Source: Marisa cornuarietis
Lineage: Eukaryota; Mollusca; Gastropoda; Architaenioglossa; Ampullariidae
Reading direction: 5' to 3'
NCBI GenBank assembly: GCA_004794655.1
Contig: SMMW01000003.1
Span: 1,984,001-2,048,000, forward strand
DNA length: 64,000 nucleotides
The notes below the pieces were generated by a model. It saw only the letters and a program-made list of their open reading frames with translations, was not told the DNA's origin and ran no database searches. Positions 24,477 to 39,400 of the stretch are shown in pieces (positions within the stretch are counted from its first letter, which is position 1; the number at the start of each line of letters is the position of its first letter). The translations under genes were made by a program, and so were the position numbers.

Positions 24477-27400
24477 GCCGTGCCCACTTTAGTGTGGTAT
24501 CGCGTTTTTTAGAGTGTGATACTTGTGTGTTTTTCTTTCTTTTCTTATTTTGTCTCTTGTAACATCAGCTTTTGTTCTCGGAGGATCGACTGATATTGTC
24601 GTTCGCCTCGGGTGGGCGGATTATCGTTGAATGGATTGGTTTCGCGCGTGTGTACATGTGTGAATCGGGTGGGGAAAATGTCGCTGGTCTTGCTCGTAGA
24701 TGTCACAAATATAATATACTAATATTTTTGTTGGGATATTTTCTTGCTAGTTTTGCACAAATATTTGATTCTCTCACACGAAGACCTATATTTCCTACGC
24801 TAAAATCGAGCATTATGTGGAACAGCGATTTCAAGTAATGTTTGTAGAATCTGTACATCATTTCCACGCTAAATGTTTCATAAAACTAAAACTACCCAAG
24901 TACAACCCTTACGGTACTGGAAGGCTTCCAACGACAGTACTACACAAAGGGCACCATGCAAGAAAGGAAGAAAAGAAAGTGAAAGAAACACGAGACCAAA
25001 AGAAACAAGAGGGAAGAGACTTTCACTGGTGCATCAGTTGTGAGTATAGTTGTGGTGTCTCGTGTAATTAAGCTTTGCGATTTCCTCCCCAAGAATGAAG
25101 ACTAATGTTAAAAAAGAGAAAACTGTTATGTTTGTTTGTAATGAGTGGTGCACGACTTCCTCGGCACACTTACCCCCGCGTACGTGCGATGAATTACAAA
25201 CGCACAGCATTTTGACGAGCCCCGCAGATGGAGTTGAAGGAAAGTGGAGACTGTTGATCTGCACGTGTAGTATTGATGAACAATGGAGCCGTTTGACCTT
25301 CAGCTGAAGTCGCAGAGATTGAGAGTGAAGAGAGTTGATGTTAGACAACAGTCTGAAAGGGGGAAGTCCGGGCAAAATATACTGTTTAGCAGCACGAACG
25401 TCAACAACACAACTCATCCATCGGATGGTAGAGCCAGAATGTTATTCTTTGTTGCTCACAGATAGTTTTCATCTGGTCTTCTGTTTGCGGCTTCACGCAG
25501 ACACCTGACGCACACAAAGACGTTAGACACGTGACACCACTCGTGCACGAAACAATATAAGACCTACTACAACTCATTACATTGTTGCCCTTTAAATAAA
25601 GCAGCTTCTTGGTCTTTCTCTCTCTCTCTCTCTTTCTTCTTTCACTCATTCAAGCGGACACACAATATGGGTGTCTCTCTTTGTTGTGGAGCTAAAGCAT
25701 AATACACATCAGTATCGTATTGTTAGAAAGACATGACTGATGTTTTCTGATGATGCCCTTTTTTAGACGTTGGCCGTTGGAGGGTTTGTTTACCAATCAC
25801 CGAGGACAATAAATTCGAGAGCTTACATTTGCTTGTTTGAGTTTTATTATTTATTTAGGTTGCGGTGTCATTTAAAAGGTTTGACAGCTGTAGAAGATAA
25901 ATGTATGAGCTCTGATGAGGGCATATCATCAAATATTCAGCGCATGCGCAATACATTCGCTAGTGTTCAAAGCGGAAGTTCAAGGTGCGGCCGTTAGCCA
26001 TTGAGAGTTTCCTTTATATATATATAAATAAATACAAAAAGAATAGTGGAAGAGATCAGTGTTGTGTTATCAATTGTTGCAGTGACAAATAATTTAGAAA
26101 AAGGATGGGGAGGACAGATTATATTTTTATGTGCTTTCTATATGGGTAAAGGCCAAGAAGTTCGAAAACAAATTGTTGTTGCACACCATACGAAGCGAGA
26201 AGTTTCTGTCGACAGCAAACAGTAAGTTGTCGACATTTTGCTTCAGGTTTTCAGACAAATGAGTCGTGCTCGATCAGCTTGATCCCTTATCGTGGGCGTG
26301 AATGTCAATAGAAACAAAGAAGCTTCATCGTGACGAGCGAAGAAAAAAGCCCAACTGCTTACAGCGTCAGTTTGAGCCTCGTTGACAGACTTGGTGAACA
26401 GTAGCGAGATACACCCGCCCCTCCCGAGCGTCCAGCTTGCACACGGCACTACAAAATTAAATGTTGATTAGGTTTTTTTTTATAGGACACCAATCTAAAC
26501 TAAATACCATGATCGGCTAGAGGGTAGTGATCGAGAAGACAAATGTATGAGCTCTGATTGACTCGAGGGTGGTAACAGAAGAGAGATTTACAGGACCAAC
26601 AGCAGCAGCTGAATACAGTTGGATACAGCTGGCAAGTGGTTCTTGAGAGAACGACATGTTACATCTCTTGAAACACGAGATTGTTTTTAAATTAAAATTT
26701 TCTGTTTGCAGCATGAGTGGGCCTCGTTTTGTAGGCTTCTCTCGCGCTCTGCAAAGAGAGCTTCAGGAGGTGGAGGAGCACACGACAGGCTTTTGTGAGT
26801 CACAGTGCAGCACCGACCTCCTGCAAGCTGTTTGGACTGTCCTGCAAGTCTTAACCATCCGTTTGCTGGTTTGATCCTTTCAACATCACTGTTTTGACCA
26901 TCCGCCTGCTGGTTTGATCTTTTCAACATCACTGTTTTGACCATCCGCCTGCTAGTTTGACCTCTGCTCTAGAGCTGTTTTGAGTCACTTGAAACTCTTT
27001 CGTTCGCTATGATGACAATTTGTATGTTTGTGTGTGACAATCACGGATTCGTCCTCAGTGTTTTAGTGTTTTCTTTCTTTCAGCCCCTCCCTTTCTCACG
27101 TGTTTTTTCCTGTCTTCTTCACTGGCTTGTTAGCCTCAACACTCCATGTTACACCGAATTACAAACAAAACATTCTACTGACAAAGAAAGAGACCCGCAG
27201 GGTGCAGATGGAAATAAAATGCAGGCATGTGACTAACAAGCAGCTCTGTGTTGCGCTTTAAAAAGACCTCAGGTGATGTGATTGTTGAAACATTGCTGTA
27301 CAGTTCATAAACAGTGTTTCTTGCTAAATAATGGTGTGTTCTAATGCCCCAACGATACACGATGATCGCTGTACATGTGGGGGCACAAATATAACATTTA

Positions 27401-30400
27401 CTTATTTCTTTTCTAACAACCTGTGTCACTCAACACCAGAATTTAATGACAACCGTCACCTAACATCACTTGGAAATCACATATCACATATCACAAGCTC
27501 AAATTTTGCAGCCCTAAAGGACGCACCCTGTGATTCTATTTCTTACCCTCCCCAAACACTGGTGACTTATTCTATGTTTCGGACGCAGCTATCAACGGTG
27601 GGTTATTGTCAAACTCTACGGTCTACCCTATGACAATTTATTTGTGCATGTTTTGTTAATAAGGAAACTTTCGATTTCTGGAGTTTTAAACAGATAGCAT
27701 GCATTACTTGTTATCCTAATTAATTGCACACATCCAGAAGGTAGCTGTCTTTTTGTTCTAAGAAATATTTTGAAATTTTGAATGCCTACAAAGATTGCTG
27801 CTGCTCGTTCAGGCCCACCCTTCTTTTCTTCAAAATTGATTCCATTTTGCCTAGGTAATTCGTCTAAACATTGCTAAATCGTTTAGAGGATACAAATTGC
27901 TATTTAGGAAAGAAAGCTTGTCGACTGCCCCACAGGGGACAGTGGTGGGAAGAGGGTACTACAGACGGTGTTTTTCTGGTCATCGGAAGATTTACGTTTG
28001 TCAAAGGTGTAACCATAAAATGAGTGAAAGATGTTAGATTGAACTACCTCTCCATTATCCAGGGTGTCATGAAGCTGAGGTAACGTTACCCCAAGGTTAG
28101 CAATGAACACTGCGGTGTCCTGTAACTGGAAACACAAAGGAGAGCTTGATGCTGTAGAGGTCCTCCTGGTGTGTACCGAGTATATCCACCTACAGCCCTG
28201 ATGTTTGTTGACTTTCTGTGTGCATTGAGATGTTTACAGGCGTAAGTCTCAACAATGGATGAGAGTGACCCATCTGCGCACGTGCGGAGATTGACGATGC
28301 CAGTGTCGAGGGTCCAACAAAGCAGCGTATCACTAATACATCGGATATCTAACAGATAATAACCTGGATATAAATGCAGTAGTATCTCTACATACGAGTT
28401 TATTCCGTTCCACAACCGAGCTCGCACGTCAAAAAACTGGTATATTAAAACTATTTTCCCATATAAAGTAAAGAAATTAGGATTAATTCGTTACAACCTT
28501 CCCACAACACAATTTATGTGTAAATAAGGTATAATATTTACTGTATAGTAAATGTTAATATAATATAAATAATATAGACAATAAAATAATAAGGAATATG
28601 TTATATTTATCAATATTACCTAGGAGGAGACGAAGACTTTCGATAACGGAGGTAGGCAGATGGCGGGGAAGGAGGAAGAGAACCGGAGAGCGGACGGGTG
28701 CTGAATGAATGAGCTGATGAGAGAAACACTATTTACACTGTTTGTAGCTTGAAACATTGAGACTACATTTACTCAGACTACATTCTTTTTTAAGTCTTTG
28801 TGCTACGGCATATAAATGACGAGGTCGTATATCGAATTTCCGCTCGTAAGTAAGAAACAAATTTCCACAAATTATTAGCTCTTTTCTCGATTTACTGGTA
28901 TTTTGGTTCATTCGTATGTAGAGGTCTTACTGTATAGGGAAAAGTCAAGAGGACAACGGGAACATAAATCTAGGAAAGTCTAGGAGTAAAATAAAGACAC
29001 AGTTGCAAAACCTTAACGACAAGATTTATAGTCTCAATGACTGTTTACCTCAGTTTAATATCTGCATGTCCACCGATTTTGGTTTAACGCAACATCACGT
29101 GACATACCACTATCCAGCTTTCTATTTGTATGTTACGTGTCCAAAACGAACTTTGACCCGGGAGAGCTGGACATGAGGGTGACTGCTATAACGTAACTGT
29201 TATCCGCACGTAAGCAAAGTCTTGCAGGGGACGGTACGTACAATGTTCACACATCAGCCACTTAAAATTTCTTCACACTGCTTACGAGGTCCCACCCCTG
29301 CTTGTCCCCCGAACAAACTACTTAACGACATTTGAATCAAAGGTTAACATACGAAGTATTCGACATACATGTCTACATAATTTGGCTCATCTAAAATGGT
29401 TCCCAGTACTATACGGGCTATCCTATTTCCAGTTATTGTACCTTCCGTTATAACCAGCATCCACTCTTACATACCCACATCAGCTTACCTCATTTCTACT
29501 TGTGATGAGGTGAGTAGCATGTCTTCTACCGACCGTCGCGACACGTCGATGACCCTCCTTTCGAAGTGCCTTGTCCAACTGTCAGTCGTCACTTTTCCAC
29601 TCGGTCCGCCAAGCGCGTCAAAGACCGATGGCTGCTTACCAGGCGACACGGATACCGAGCGCTGTCCCAGTCCAGGTACGGCACGTGGCTTCTTCGCCGA
29701 TTGTTTGTTCACATCACACAGTAATACGCACCGGGATCAACAATGATGATGAAGAACTCGTGATTTGTATAGTACATACTCATGGCCGTGTGATGCTGAT
29801 AAGTCCCGCCAGCCAGGTGCCAGGACCCTCGGATGTTTGCTCTACATCCCGCCGCCAGGCATGGCTGCTGCCCAAGAACCCAGTCCTAGACATTGTTCAC
29901 ATCAGTAGCTGTCCATACTCTCTGGCTACTTATGGTTAACTGTCTTACAATACTTCTCTGAACGCTAGTACGCAAGCTCCCTTTTGGCAACTTTATTTAG
30001 TCACCACCTCATGATGTCTTTGTTGAGAAATATCCAGTGTTGTGATTGCTTCCTTAACAGTACACACTTTCCGATCCAGTTGTAGAAAACTCTACAGTAC
30101 AAATCACACGTGGTCTCTCACATCTCCTGCCAGTGTGATTAGCATTAGCTCGGAGAGATGCACTCTTCCGTTGTGGTTAGGAGACACATGGCATCGCTCG
30201 CCATGTCCAGCAGGAGTAAAGGTTGAGGAGGAGTCTTGTTAGTCTTGGTGGTCATGTTGGAATATTGTCAGTGTTATCAAGGAGGATGTGGTTGATAATG
30301 GCGAGTCATAGTAATGTTTTATGAAAATTATTTTGTCGTTTTGAAAATAGTATTTCCCTTGTAAGGTTTTGCGCAAAAGAACACTCGCGGTTATTCTTTC

Positions 30401-33400
30401 CTCATGTCTGTTATCGTTTGTTTTATCGTTTATTGTAGCTTTAACAATGATTTTTTTGAAAAAAAATCTGCAGTACTATCGTCTGCATTTTCATTGAATA
30501 ATTTCAGAAGCGAAAAAATGCTTCAGTACGCATGCAAATTCTGGCTGCCACCATACTGTTTATTATTAAATGCATACGTTCGAAATTTCTGTCCTTTGAC
30601 TGGCTGGCAAGGTGGCTGACTGTTGAGTACTACTTTAATCATGCATTGCTAGCGCTGTGACAATCATGTTTCAATCAGTGCAAACTGCTGTGTGTAGGCA
30701 GGAGATGTCAGAACGCTACCGACTGGACAGCAAAGAGCTTCGAGAGGTTTTTCACAAGGAAGTTCAGCTTGTTGAGAAGAAACATCGACAGGAGATGACT
30801 TCTTGCCAGGAAAAGTGAGTTGAAGTCTTTTAAATTCATTATTTCGTTGAGTTTTTTTTTTTTTTTTTTGGAATATCCGAGGCTGACTAAAAGCCAGTTT
30901 TATTTGCTGTGACTACACGAACAAAGGCGACACACGACGGACACAGTAAACTGGCGGCCACACACACCCTCCATAGCTTCCGTGTGTCTCTCTATTATTT
31001 CTTTTCCGACTGCTGCTGACACTCACTCTCAAGGCTTATATACAATGTACAAAGCATCTCGAAACATCTTGCATCTGCTCGTCACGCATGCGCATGTTAG
31101 TCACCTTCACCTCCTCAGTGGCTTATAGATTGGTAGTTAGTTTGCTTGTCAGGGTAGTTAAAGTAGCTGGTTCCCTATGTAAATAAGAACAATTTATTTA
31201 ACCCATGGGTGAAATGCCAGTTGCCAGTAATATGAGCCTGGAGGCTGGTCACAAGACCGAGACAGCATGAAAGAAACGACCACATGCCAGTCTCGCTCAC
31301 AGGCTGACGTGGCTGTTTCAGGGTGAAGCTGTCGAATATTTTCTGAACTATTTTCTCTGTTTCTGTTATTTGGTGTCTTTTTGTGTTTTCTATCTTTGTT
31401 TTCTGTTTGTCGTCAGTACTGTCGTTTATTCTTCCGTCTCTCGTGTTCTATCCATGTAGTCCATGTCTCTTCCCCGTTTTAAGCGCTAAGAGCATGCTCT
31501 CTATGGGTGTGAATATGCGCTATACAAATCGTCATTTATTATTATTATTATTAAAGCAGAGACATTAAAATCTAATTAAGACTCGCTGAAATCCACCATA
31601 ACCGGGTCGTAACTTAGAGAGGTCGTAGTAGGGAGATCAATCAGTCTACTTTCATTCAAGGAAGATGACTTCAAACACCTGTTATTTCAAGTTCATGTAT
31701 TTAAATGTTGAAAAAAAATGCTTTTTTGTAGTTTTCACTTTCACTTGATCATGCACATTCTGCCGTTGTCAGGCTTTACTGAAGATTTTTAGGGGAACTA
31801 ACTCTCCAGGTGAGAGTAATCCATCACTACATGTGTACCGTGACAGACAAAGATGCTCTCTTAAACTGCACTTTTTATATTTGTGATCGTGATTTCTTCA
31901 AAAACTTGCAATAAAGCACAAATAGTCGGTTACAGATTTAAAGACACTTGACTCCTGCAACAGATTGTTTATCAAGGATAATCGACTGGTGTGCGCTGGT
32001 AAGGACACAAAAATGATTCGGGGAATGGGGGGAGGTTAGTCATTTTAACCAAAAATCATATCGCCTCGAACTCGTCATGATCATATTGTCTCTGCGTAAG
32101 ACCACGGCATCCAAACACTGGAACTCCAATCGGTCAGGCCCAGGATAAATGATTGTCCATGGAGTAACCTCCGTTTCATATTAACCAAACCTCTGCACAT
32201 ACATTTAATAAAAACAAAACAAAACAAACAAAACTCGTAAAAGAACACAAACTGTCGGTCGTAAGTGGGGTTGGGGAGGTAGTCGTAATAGAGATGGCGT
32301 TATACAGCGAAATTCGTCCGTGAAAATATTTTGGGTCGTAATTAGGTCTTAGTACAGAGGTTTTACTATATTAGAGAATAACAGGCTTAACATTTTGTAA
32401 GATATCCGAATGTGGCTACATATCTTGGATGAAACTAGTTAATTAGGAATGTAAAGTTAATTACAAAATATGTTGTTGGTTCATATCTGAACGGACACCT
32501 TCCTAGTGACAACGAGAAAGACATAAATCAGTTTACAAAATACTCTCACTTCCGCATCGTCTCCCTAACTTGTGCTGGGCGGTCTGGTGGTGCAACGGTT
32601 ATCGCCTGTCACTAATACAGTGAGGGTTGGCTGTCCTAGGTTCACCTCTCGTCTCGGGCACGCTGTTCTTTCTCTGGGTGTCATCTGTTTACAGGGCTGC
32701 CTATCTTTGCCATGGTATAGCCTTAGTTGCTCGGCGTGAAACACCAATCACTAGCTTCTGCTAAACAAATAAGCACATTGTTACATTGCCTCACATTACA
32801 CAAACCTACACCAACTACTCAAATACATGCAAACAATGACAGCAGAGCACGCGGACTCATGCATTAGCACGTTCCTGTGGAAAAATAGCTTTTGGCTGGA
32901 ACCACCTTATTCCTGTGGACGCAAGAGCGGAGAGCCTTCAAAGAATTTAATTGAACATGAATAAAGTAGGCGTAGTCCGGGAGACTTCTCTCCCATAGCA
33001 AGAGACGATTGCTTTCTATGAGTATGCAGCCATCTCCTATCGCTAAGAAATAATCTGTGTTTGCCTTCAACTTGACATGGAGTCAGAGAGCATCGCACTT
33101 TTATCTCAGGGTTCCGAGTGGTCTGGACAATCGCTGCTGGATTGTGGTTCCTTGCTGCACTCTTCTGCTTATTTGTTTAGTTTTCTTAGCAATTACCTAC
33201 CGGAAGTTGTGGCTACAGCGTTGATTAACTTAGAGAAATCGTGGCTACAACATGGGAGTGGAAAAGTTTAGTGTTTTTATGGTCACCAGATTCTTATATC
33301 AGTGGATTTCGTGTTTTACTAAGCCAGTCTTTGCCTGTAGTTGAACAACAGAAGTAGATTATTAGAACATCTAGTCCACACTTGGTAACATCTGACTAGC

Positions 33401-36400
33401 AGACTTTATAGACTATATATGACTAACAGAGTGTATAGACCAGTCTTGGTCAGAAGTTGCAGAAGATAAAGACTAAGCTCGGTAATACGTGACTAGCAGA
33501 ATATATAGACAGACCTTGGTCAGAAGTTGACTAGCACCATATAAGCCACGCTTGGTAGGAAGTAACTAGCATGTACAAGTGTCCACTAGCCCAACATTGG
33601 GTGAAGTACAGCCATTGCTGAGACACGTAGAATAATGAAAACCACACCAAGGGTTTCAATCACCGACACTGATTGTGCGTCTAAGCAGCGACAGAGCCCT
33701 CTGGAACGTTCGAAAGGCAAGTTATCAAATAAATATGGCCACTGTTTATCTCTGATAATGCGGTAATGCTGTAGAGGGTCGGCCCGTCACGCCAGACTCC
33801 ACATGAAAGCCACATGGCATGTAGCTGGGGAGGCTCCCCGTCACCCCATCACTTCAAGTGACAATTTCCTGCTGGGGTGGAAACCTGTTGATCTTGCCAG
33901 CGGGCGGCCGCCTCATCTCCGCTTCCGTCGAGAAAACACAATCAAGGCCTGCACCGCCGCTCTTGATGAACCCTCTAATAAGGCTTGACCCGTTCACGTG
34001 ACTGCTGCCATAAGTAACTTCGTCCATGTGTCTGGGAGAGACGAAAATAAAAATGTCGAGCTAACAAACAGGAAATAAGAGACCTTGAGTTCACTTGTAG
34101 AAGCAACAACCGACAGCCATCACCGCAAGCAAGAGAAGTCTAGAGAGGCGGCGATATAAGACTCACAAAAATATAATGAAGTTCTGACACACAAGACTAA
34201 CCGTCAGTAAAAAATGTCATGAATGTCTGACACATAAGACTAACAGTAAAATATATGAATGTCTGACACACAAGACTAACAGTCAGTAAAATATATAATG
34301 AATATCTGACACATAAGACTAACAGTCAGTAAAATATATAATGAATGTCTGACACAAGACTAACAGTCAGTAAAATATACAATGAATGTCTGACACATAA
34401 GACTAACAGTAAAATATATAATGAATGTCTGACACATAAGACTAACAGTAAAATATATAGTGAATGTCTGACACAAGACTAACAGTCAGTAAAATATATA
34501 ATGAATGTCTGACACACAAGACTAACAGCAAAATATATAATGAATGTCTGACACAAGACTAACAGTCAGTAAAATATATAATGAATGTCTGACACATAAG
34601 ACTAACAGTAAAATATATAATGAATGTCTGACACACAAGACTAACAGCAAAATATATAATGAATGTCTGACACACAAGACTAACAGCAAAATATATAATG
34701 AATGTCTGACACATAAGACTAACAGTAAAATATATAATGAATGTCTGACACAAGACTAACAGTCAGTAAAATATATAATGAATGTCTGACACAAGACTAA
34801 CAGTCAGTAAAATATATAATGAATGTCTGACACATAAGACTAACAGTAAAATATATAATGAATGTCTGACACACAAGACTAACAGCAAAATATATAATGA
34901 ATGTCTGACACACAAGACTAACAGCAAAATATATAATGAATGTCTGACACATAAGACTAACAGTAAAATATATAATGAATGTCTGACACACAAGACTAAC
35001 AGTAAAATATATAATGAATGTCTGACACATAAGACTAACAGTAAAATATATAATGAATGTCTGACACAAGACTAACAGTCAGTAAAATATATAATGAATG
35101 TCTGACACATAAGACTAACAGTAAAATATATAATGAATGTCTGACAAACAAGACTAACAGTAAAATATATAATGAATGTCTGACACATAAGACTAACAGT
35201 AAAATATATAATGAATGTCTGACACAAGACTAACAGTCAGTAAAATATATAATGAATGTCTGACACATAAGACTAACAGTAAAATATATAATGAATGTCT
35301 GACACACAAGACTAACAGTAAAATATATAATGAATACCTGACAAGACTAACAGTCAGTAAAATATATAATGATACAAGACTAACAGTAAATAGTGTAATG
35401 AAGTCTTTACACACGACTAACACTCAGTGAAAAGACTTAACAATATCCTTTCTTCGATACAAACAAGATTTACCATAAAGAAAACACTGCAGTAGACTGC
35501 CTGCCAGTCTCGCAGCAAGAAATAATAAATATCCACCATCACACGAGTAACCTCTGTATAGTCTCGGACCTGTTCTCAATGTGGAAAAGGCCTTTGAAAT
35601 GGTTTGGCCTGATCCTTAAACGATACAAAGAAGGCGCTTCGTGCCCAGTAGTTAATTTATCAAACTTATTCAGTAGGAAGTTATGGGGACCAAACTTAGA
35701 TAAACCCAGTTAATGGTGTGTTGCCCTACAATGCTAGGCACTTACTCTCATGACCGTGCATTCCAATGTGAACATGTCTATGCTTACTAAGTACTTTGTA
35801 CTCATAGGTCACGGACGCTCACCACGAGGGCGACTTGCTGTGGCTCGCTATTTTAGCTTTATTACTGTTTTTCTTCATATTAATTGCTTAGTTAGTTTAG
35901 TTTATCGTATTCTTAGGGTTCACTTCTACGGTAGTGGACTTGTGAACGTTATGCAGTGTGCTTGGTTGTGCTGTGTTTTTTTTCTGGACTTCGAGTGAAA
36001 CTGACTAACAAGATGGCGGACCTCCACTATGTCGTACAGCCGTGAGTACCTTCTCGCACTCTCTTCGACTTCGGCGACCCTCCACCCTGATACTTCCACC
36101 TTTCCAACTGATATCCTACCTAAAGACTCGGCCTTCCATCAGAAAAAAAAAAGCGAAAGAGAGGTAGGAGAGGAGGAGTTCAGCGCCGGCTGAGGAAATA
36201 CGGTCTTAACGACAAACGTAAAGTTCCACCACCACTACACCTGAGCACCATACGAGGTACAAATGGTGGGAACAAGAAATGTCACCGAAATTTTAATGAG
36301 AATTTTCCTTTATCAAAGAGTGGGGGACTTTCAATAGAAACTAAAAATGTGACAAGTATATGTGTTGGTCACTTAAATGTGCAGTCAGTCTGCAACAAGG

Positions 36401-39400
36401 CTGTGGACATTCATGATTTAGTGCTGGAAAATGACTTTGATGCATTTTTCTTGTCAGAGACATGGTTAAAAGAGATAGGCGATGAACCAGTAATCAAAGA
36501 CCTTACACCACAGGGCTATACGTTTGCACATAATCCCAGGAGTGGAGGTGGAGTTGGTGTCTTATTTAAAGTACATCTGAAGTTTACAGTGCTGAAGAGA
36601 CAAACACAGTACAGGTCCTTTGAGTACATAACAGCAAGACTGACATTAGCCAAGCAGTCATTAGAGATCATTTGTTTATATAGACCTCCTCCATGTAAAA
36701 AGAATCAGCTTTCAGATTCTCTGTTTCACGAGGAGTTTGCCATGCTGCTGGACAGTTTACTCACAAAGGAGAAGTTTCTTATTTTGGGGGATGTAAATTT
36801 TCATTTTGATAGACCTCAAGATAGTGATGTGAAGCGTTTGATTGAGGCTTTAGCTAGCCGTGGTCTTTGTCAGCTGATTGAAAAACCAACTCATAGACTT
36901 GGACACATTCTTGACTGGGTTATCACTCGTGCGCCATCAGAGTCACTGGTCAAGTCAGCTGTTGTCGAGGATTTTTTTTATTTCAGACCATTTTGTGCAG
37001 TCCTTGGTGGCTGATCTTTCTCGACCAAGGCGTAAAAAGATTTCTGTTTTGTGTAGAAATTTGAAGAAGATTGACCTGAACGCTTTCAGAGAAGACCTGC
37101 TTCAGTCAAAGTTGTTATTAGATCCTCCCACAGATGTTGATGAGTTAGCAGAGTTATATAATCAGACTCTATCAGGGCTGCTTGATAAGCATGCTCCTGC
37201 AGTTACCAAAATTGGTGTAGACAGACCAGATTGTGCGTGGTTTTGTGAGGGGGTGAGTGAAGCCAAGAAACAGAGACAGCTGGCAGAAAAAAAGTGGAGG
37301 AAGACCAAACTTGAGATTGACAGACAGCTGTATAAGTTAGCCAGAAATAAATATGCTTGTGCTGTAAAACAGGCTAAATCGTTATTCGTGCAGGAGCAGC
37401 TAGAGGCTGCGAGTGGAAATCCCAGAAAGACTTTTGACATTGTGAACAGCCTGCTGGGTAAGAACGGAACTAGTCCGGTTCTTCCTGAGGTGGATAACAA
37501 GTCAGCTGCTGATCAGCTGTCTTCCTTCTTTGTTAATAAGATAAAGGAAATTAGTGCTGGACTTGAGAGTGCAGCTTGTGAGTTGCCAGAGTGCGAGGAA
37601 GACTATTCTGTGCCATTTGCTGGTGTACTGCTGACTTCTTTCACGTCTGTTGATGAGAGCTACTTGAGGAAACTTGTAGTAAGATCAACAAAAACTTCGT
37701 GTGCTGTGGATCCTGTACCAACTAAATTTATTATTCAACTTCTGGACATTCTATTTCCTGTCATTTTGGACATTATTAATGCCAGTTTGAGAGCAGGTTG
37801 TGTTCCACGGTGTTTTAAACAGGCCGTTGTCAAGCCCTTGTTGAAAAAGGCAAACCTGGATCCCTCTGACTGTAAAAACTATCGTCCAGTGTCAAATTTA
37901 TCATATATTTCCAAGCTACTTGAGAGGGTGGTCGCAGAACAGCTTATGACCCATTTTATTACTCATGGCTGCCTAGAGAAATTTCAGTCAGCGTATCGTC
38001 CTGGCTTCAGCACAGAAACTGCTCTTCTTCGTGTGACCAATGACATTCTTTGTAGTGTCAACTCTGGCAACTTAGTGCTGTTAGTATTACTCGATCTGAG
38101 TAGTGCATTTGACACCATCAACCACCGTCTGCTGCTCCAGAGACTGTCGTCAGAGGCTGGTATCCAGGGAGCTGCGCTGCAGTGGATTGACTCCTATCTT
38201 GCCGAGAGATCTCAGAGAATGATTGTCGGCTCTGCAAGCTCTGAGGCAGTTCCTCTGGTGTGTGGCGTACCACAGGGATCCGTTCTGGGTCCATTATTAT
38301 TTTCTGTATATACTTCACAGCTTGGACAGGTAATTGAACGGTTTCAGATGGGACGACAGTTCTTTGCGGACGATACACAGATTCTGAACAGTTTTCCCCC
38401 CGACCCAGCAGTGGCTAGGAATGCGCTTCAACGACTTGAATCTTGTTGTGTCGCGGTGAAGGCCTGGATGACCAGGAATCGTCTTAAACTCAACGACGAC
38501 AATACAGAAGCGTTACTGTGCGGCCCCAGAGCCAGAAGGGAGCAGATCGGCATTAGTGCCGTGCAGGTCGGTGACGCCTCCATAGCCTTTGCTGACTGTG
38601 TACGGGACCTCGGGCTGTTTATTGATGCAGAGCTCTCCATGTGTAATTATGTTAGTTCTGTTGTGGCAAAATCCTACTATTTTTTGAGGACTCTAGGTAG
38701 ACTACGGCCCATGCTGACTCAAGCTGCTGCCAACTCACTTGCTGTGGCTACCATCATATCCAGATTAGACTACTGTAATAGTGCATTGTGGGGTATACCT
38801 GCTACGCAGTTGGATCGACTCCAAAGAGTTCAAAACACAGCCGCCAGGATTGTCACCCGTGCAAAGTCGTCCACTGAGCACATCCCCCCTATCCTACAGA
38901 GCCTTCACTGGCTCCCAGTGAAAAAGCGCATTGCTCACATAGTGTTTCGATTGCACAGTCCTGCATGTTTAAAACTGCTCCTGACTATTTACAAGAGGTA
39001 GTTCCTCCTTACCAGCCGTCACGTGGTCTGCGCTCTGGCTCCCAGTCACGCTTCTGTCTCCCTGCAGTGGAAGACACAAACAAGAAGACACTGGAGCCAG
39101 GGCCTTCACAAACACTGAACCTAAACTGTGGAATGTTCTGCCATCGTCACTGTCCACCATCACCTCACCAACCACGTTTCGAAAAAGACTGAAGACCCAT
39201 CTGTTTGTTTAAGACGGACTTAAACTTAAACAACCAAGCAACACTTGTGTCTTTATTTTTTATTTTGCTGGTGTTTATCATTTATTTACTTTTTTTCTTA
39301 TTTTTTTATTTATTTTGTTTTTTTCTGCGCAATGAGCATTCTTCCGAATGGATACCTGCGCATTACAAATGGACATCATTATTTGTACTATGTACTTGTA

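Larger units (their letters stand above)
20663..30697 (+). other. intron 4 (10.0 kb)
   Basis: Phase 2 intron. It begins with the 34-bp array. It then holds a 33-bp repeat (22700-22790), a GT run (22933-22960), a TTG run (24446-24477), the exon-like segment 26712-26794, a 43-bp repeat (26854-26960) and an inverted-repeat element (28377-28932). The stretches 22990-24440, 24490-26700, 26970-28370 and 28940-30690 show no recognisable gene or element. Confidence 0.6.

Noticed and set aside
32588..32649. tRNA gene
   Set aside because: Box A and B are present, but there is no cloverleaf acceptor pairing, and the same sequence with a non-tRNA body recurs at 55081-55264, so it is a SINE.
34544..35075. 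Repeat proteins on both strands in the 39-bp array
   Set aside because: The period is a multiple of three, so open frames on both strands are expected without coding function.
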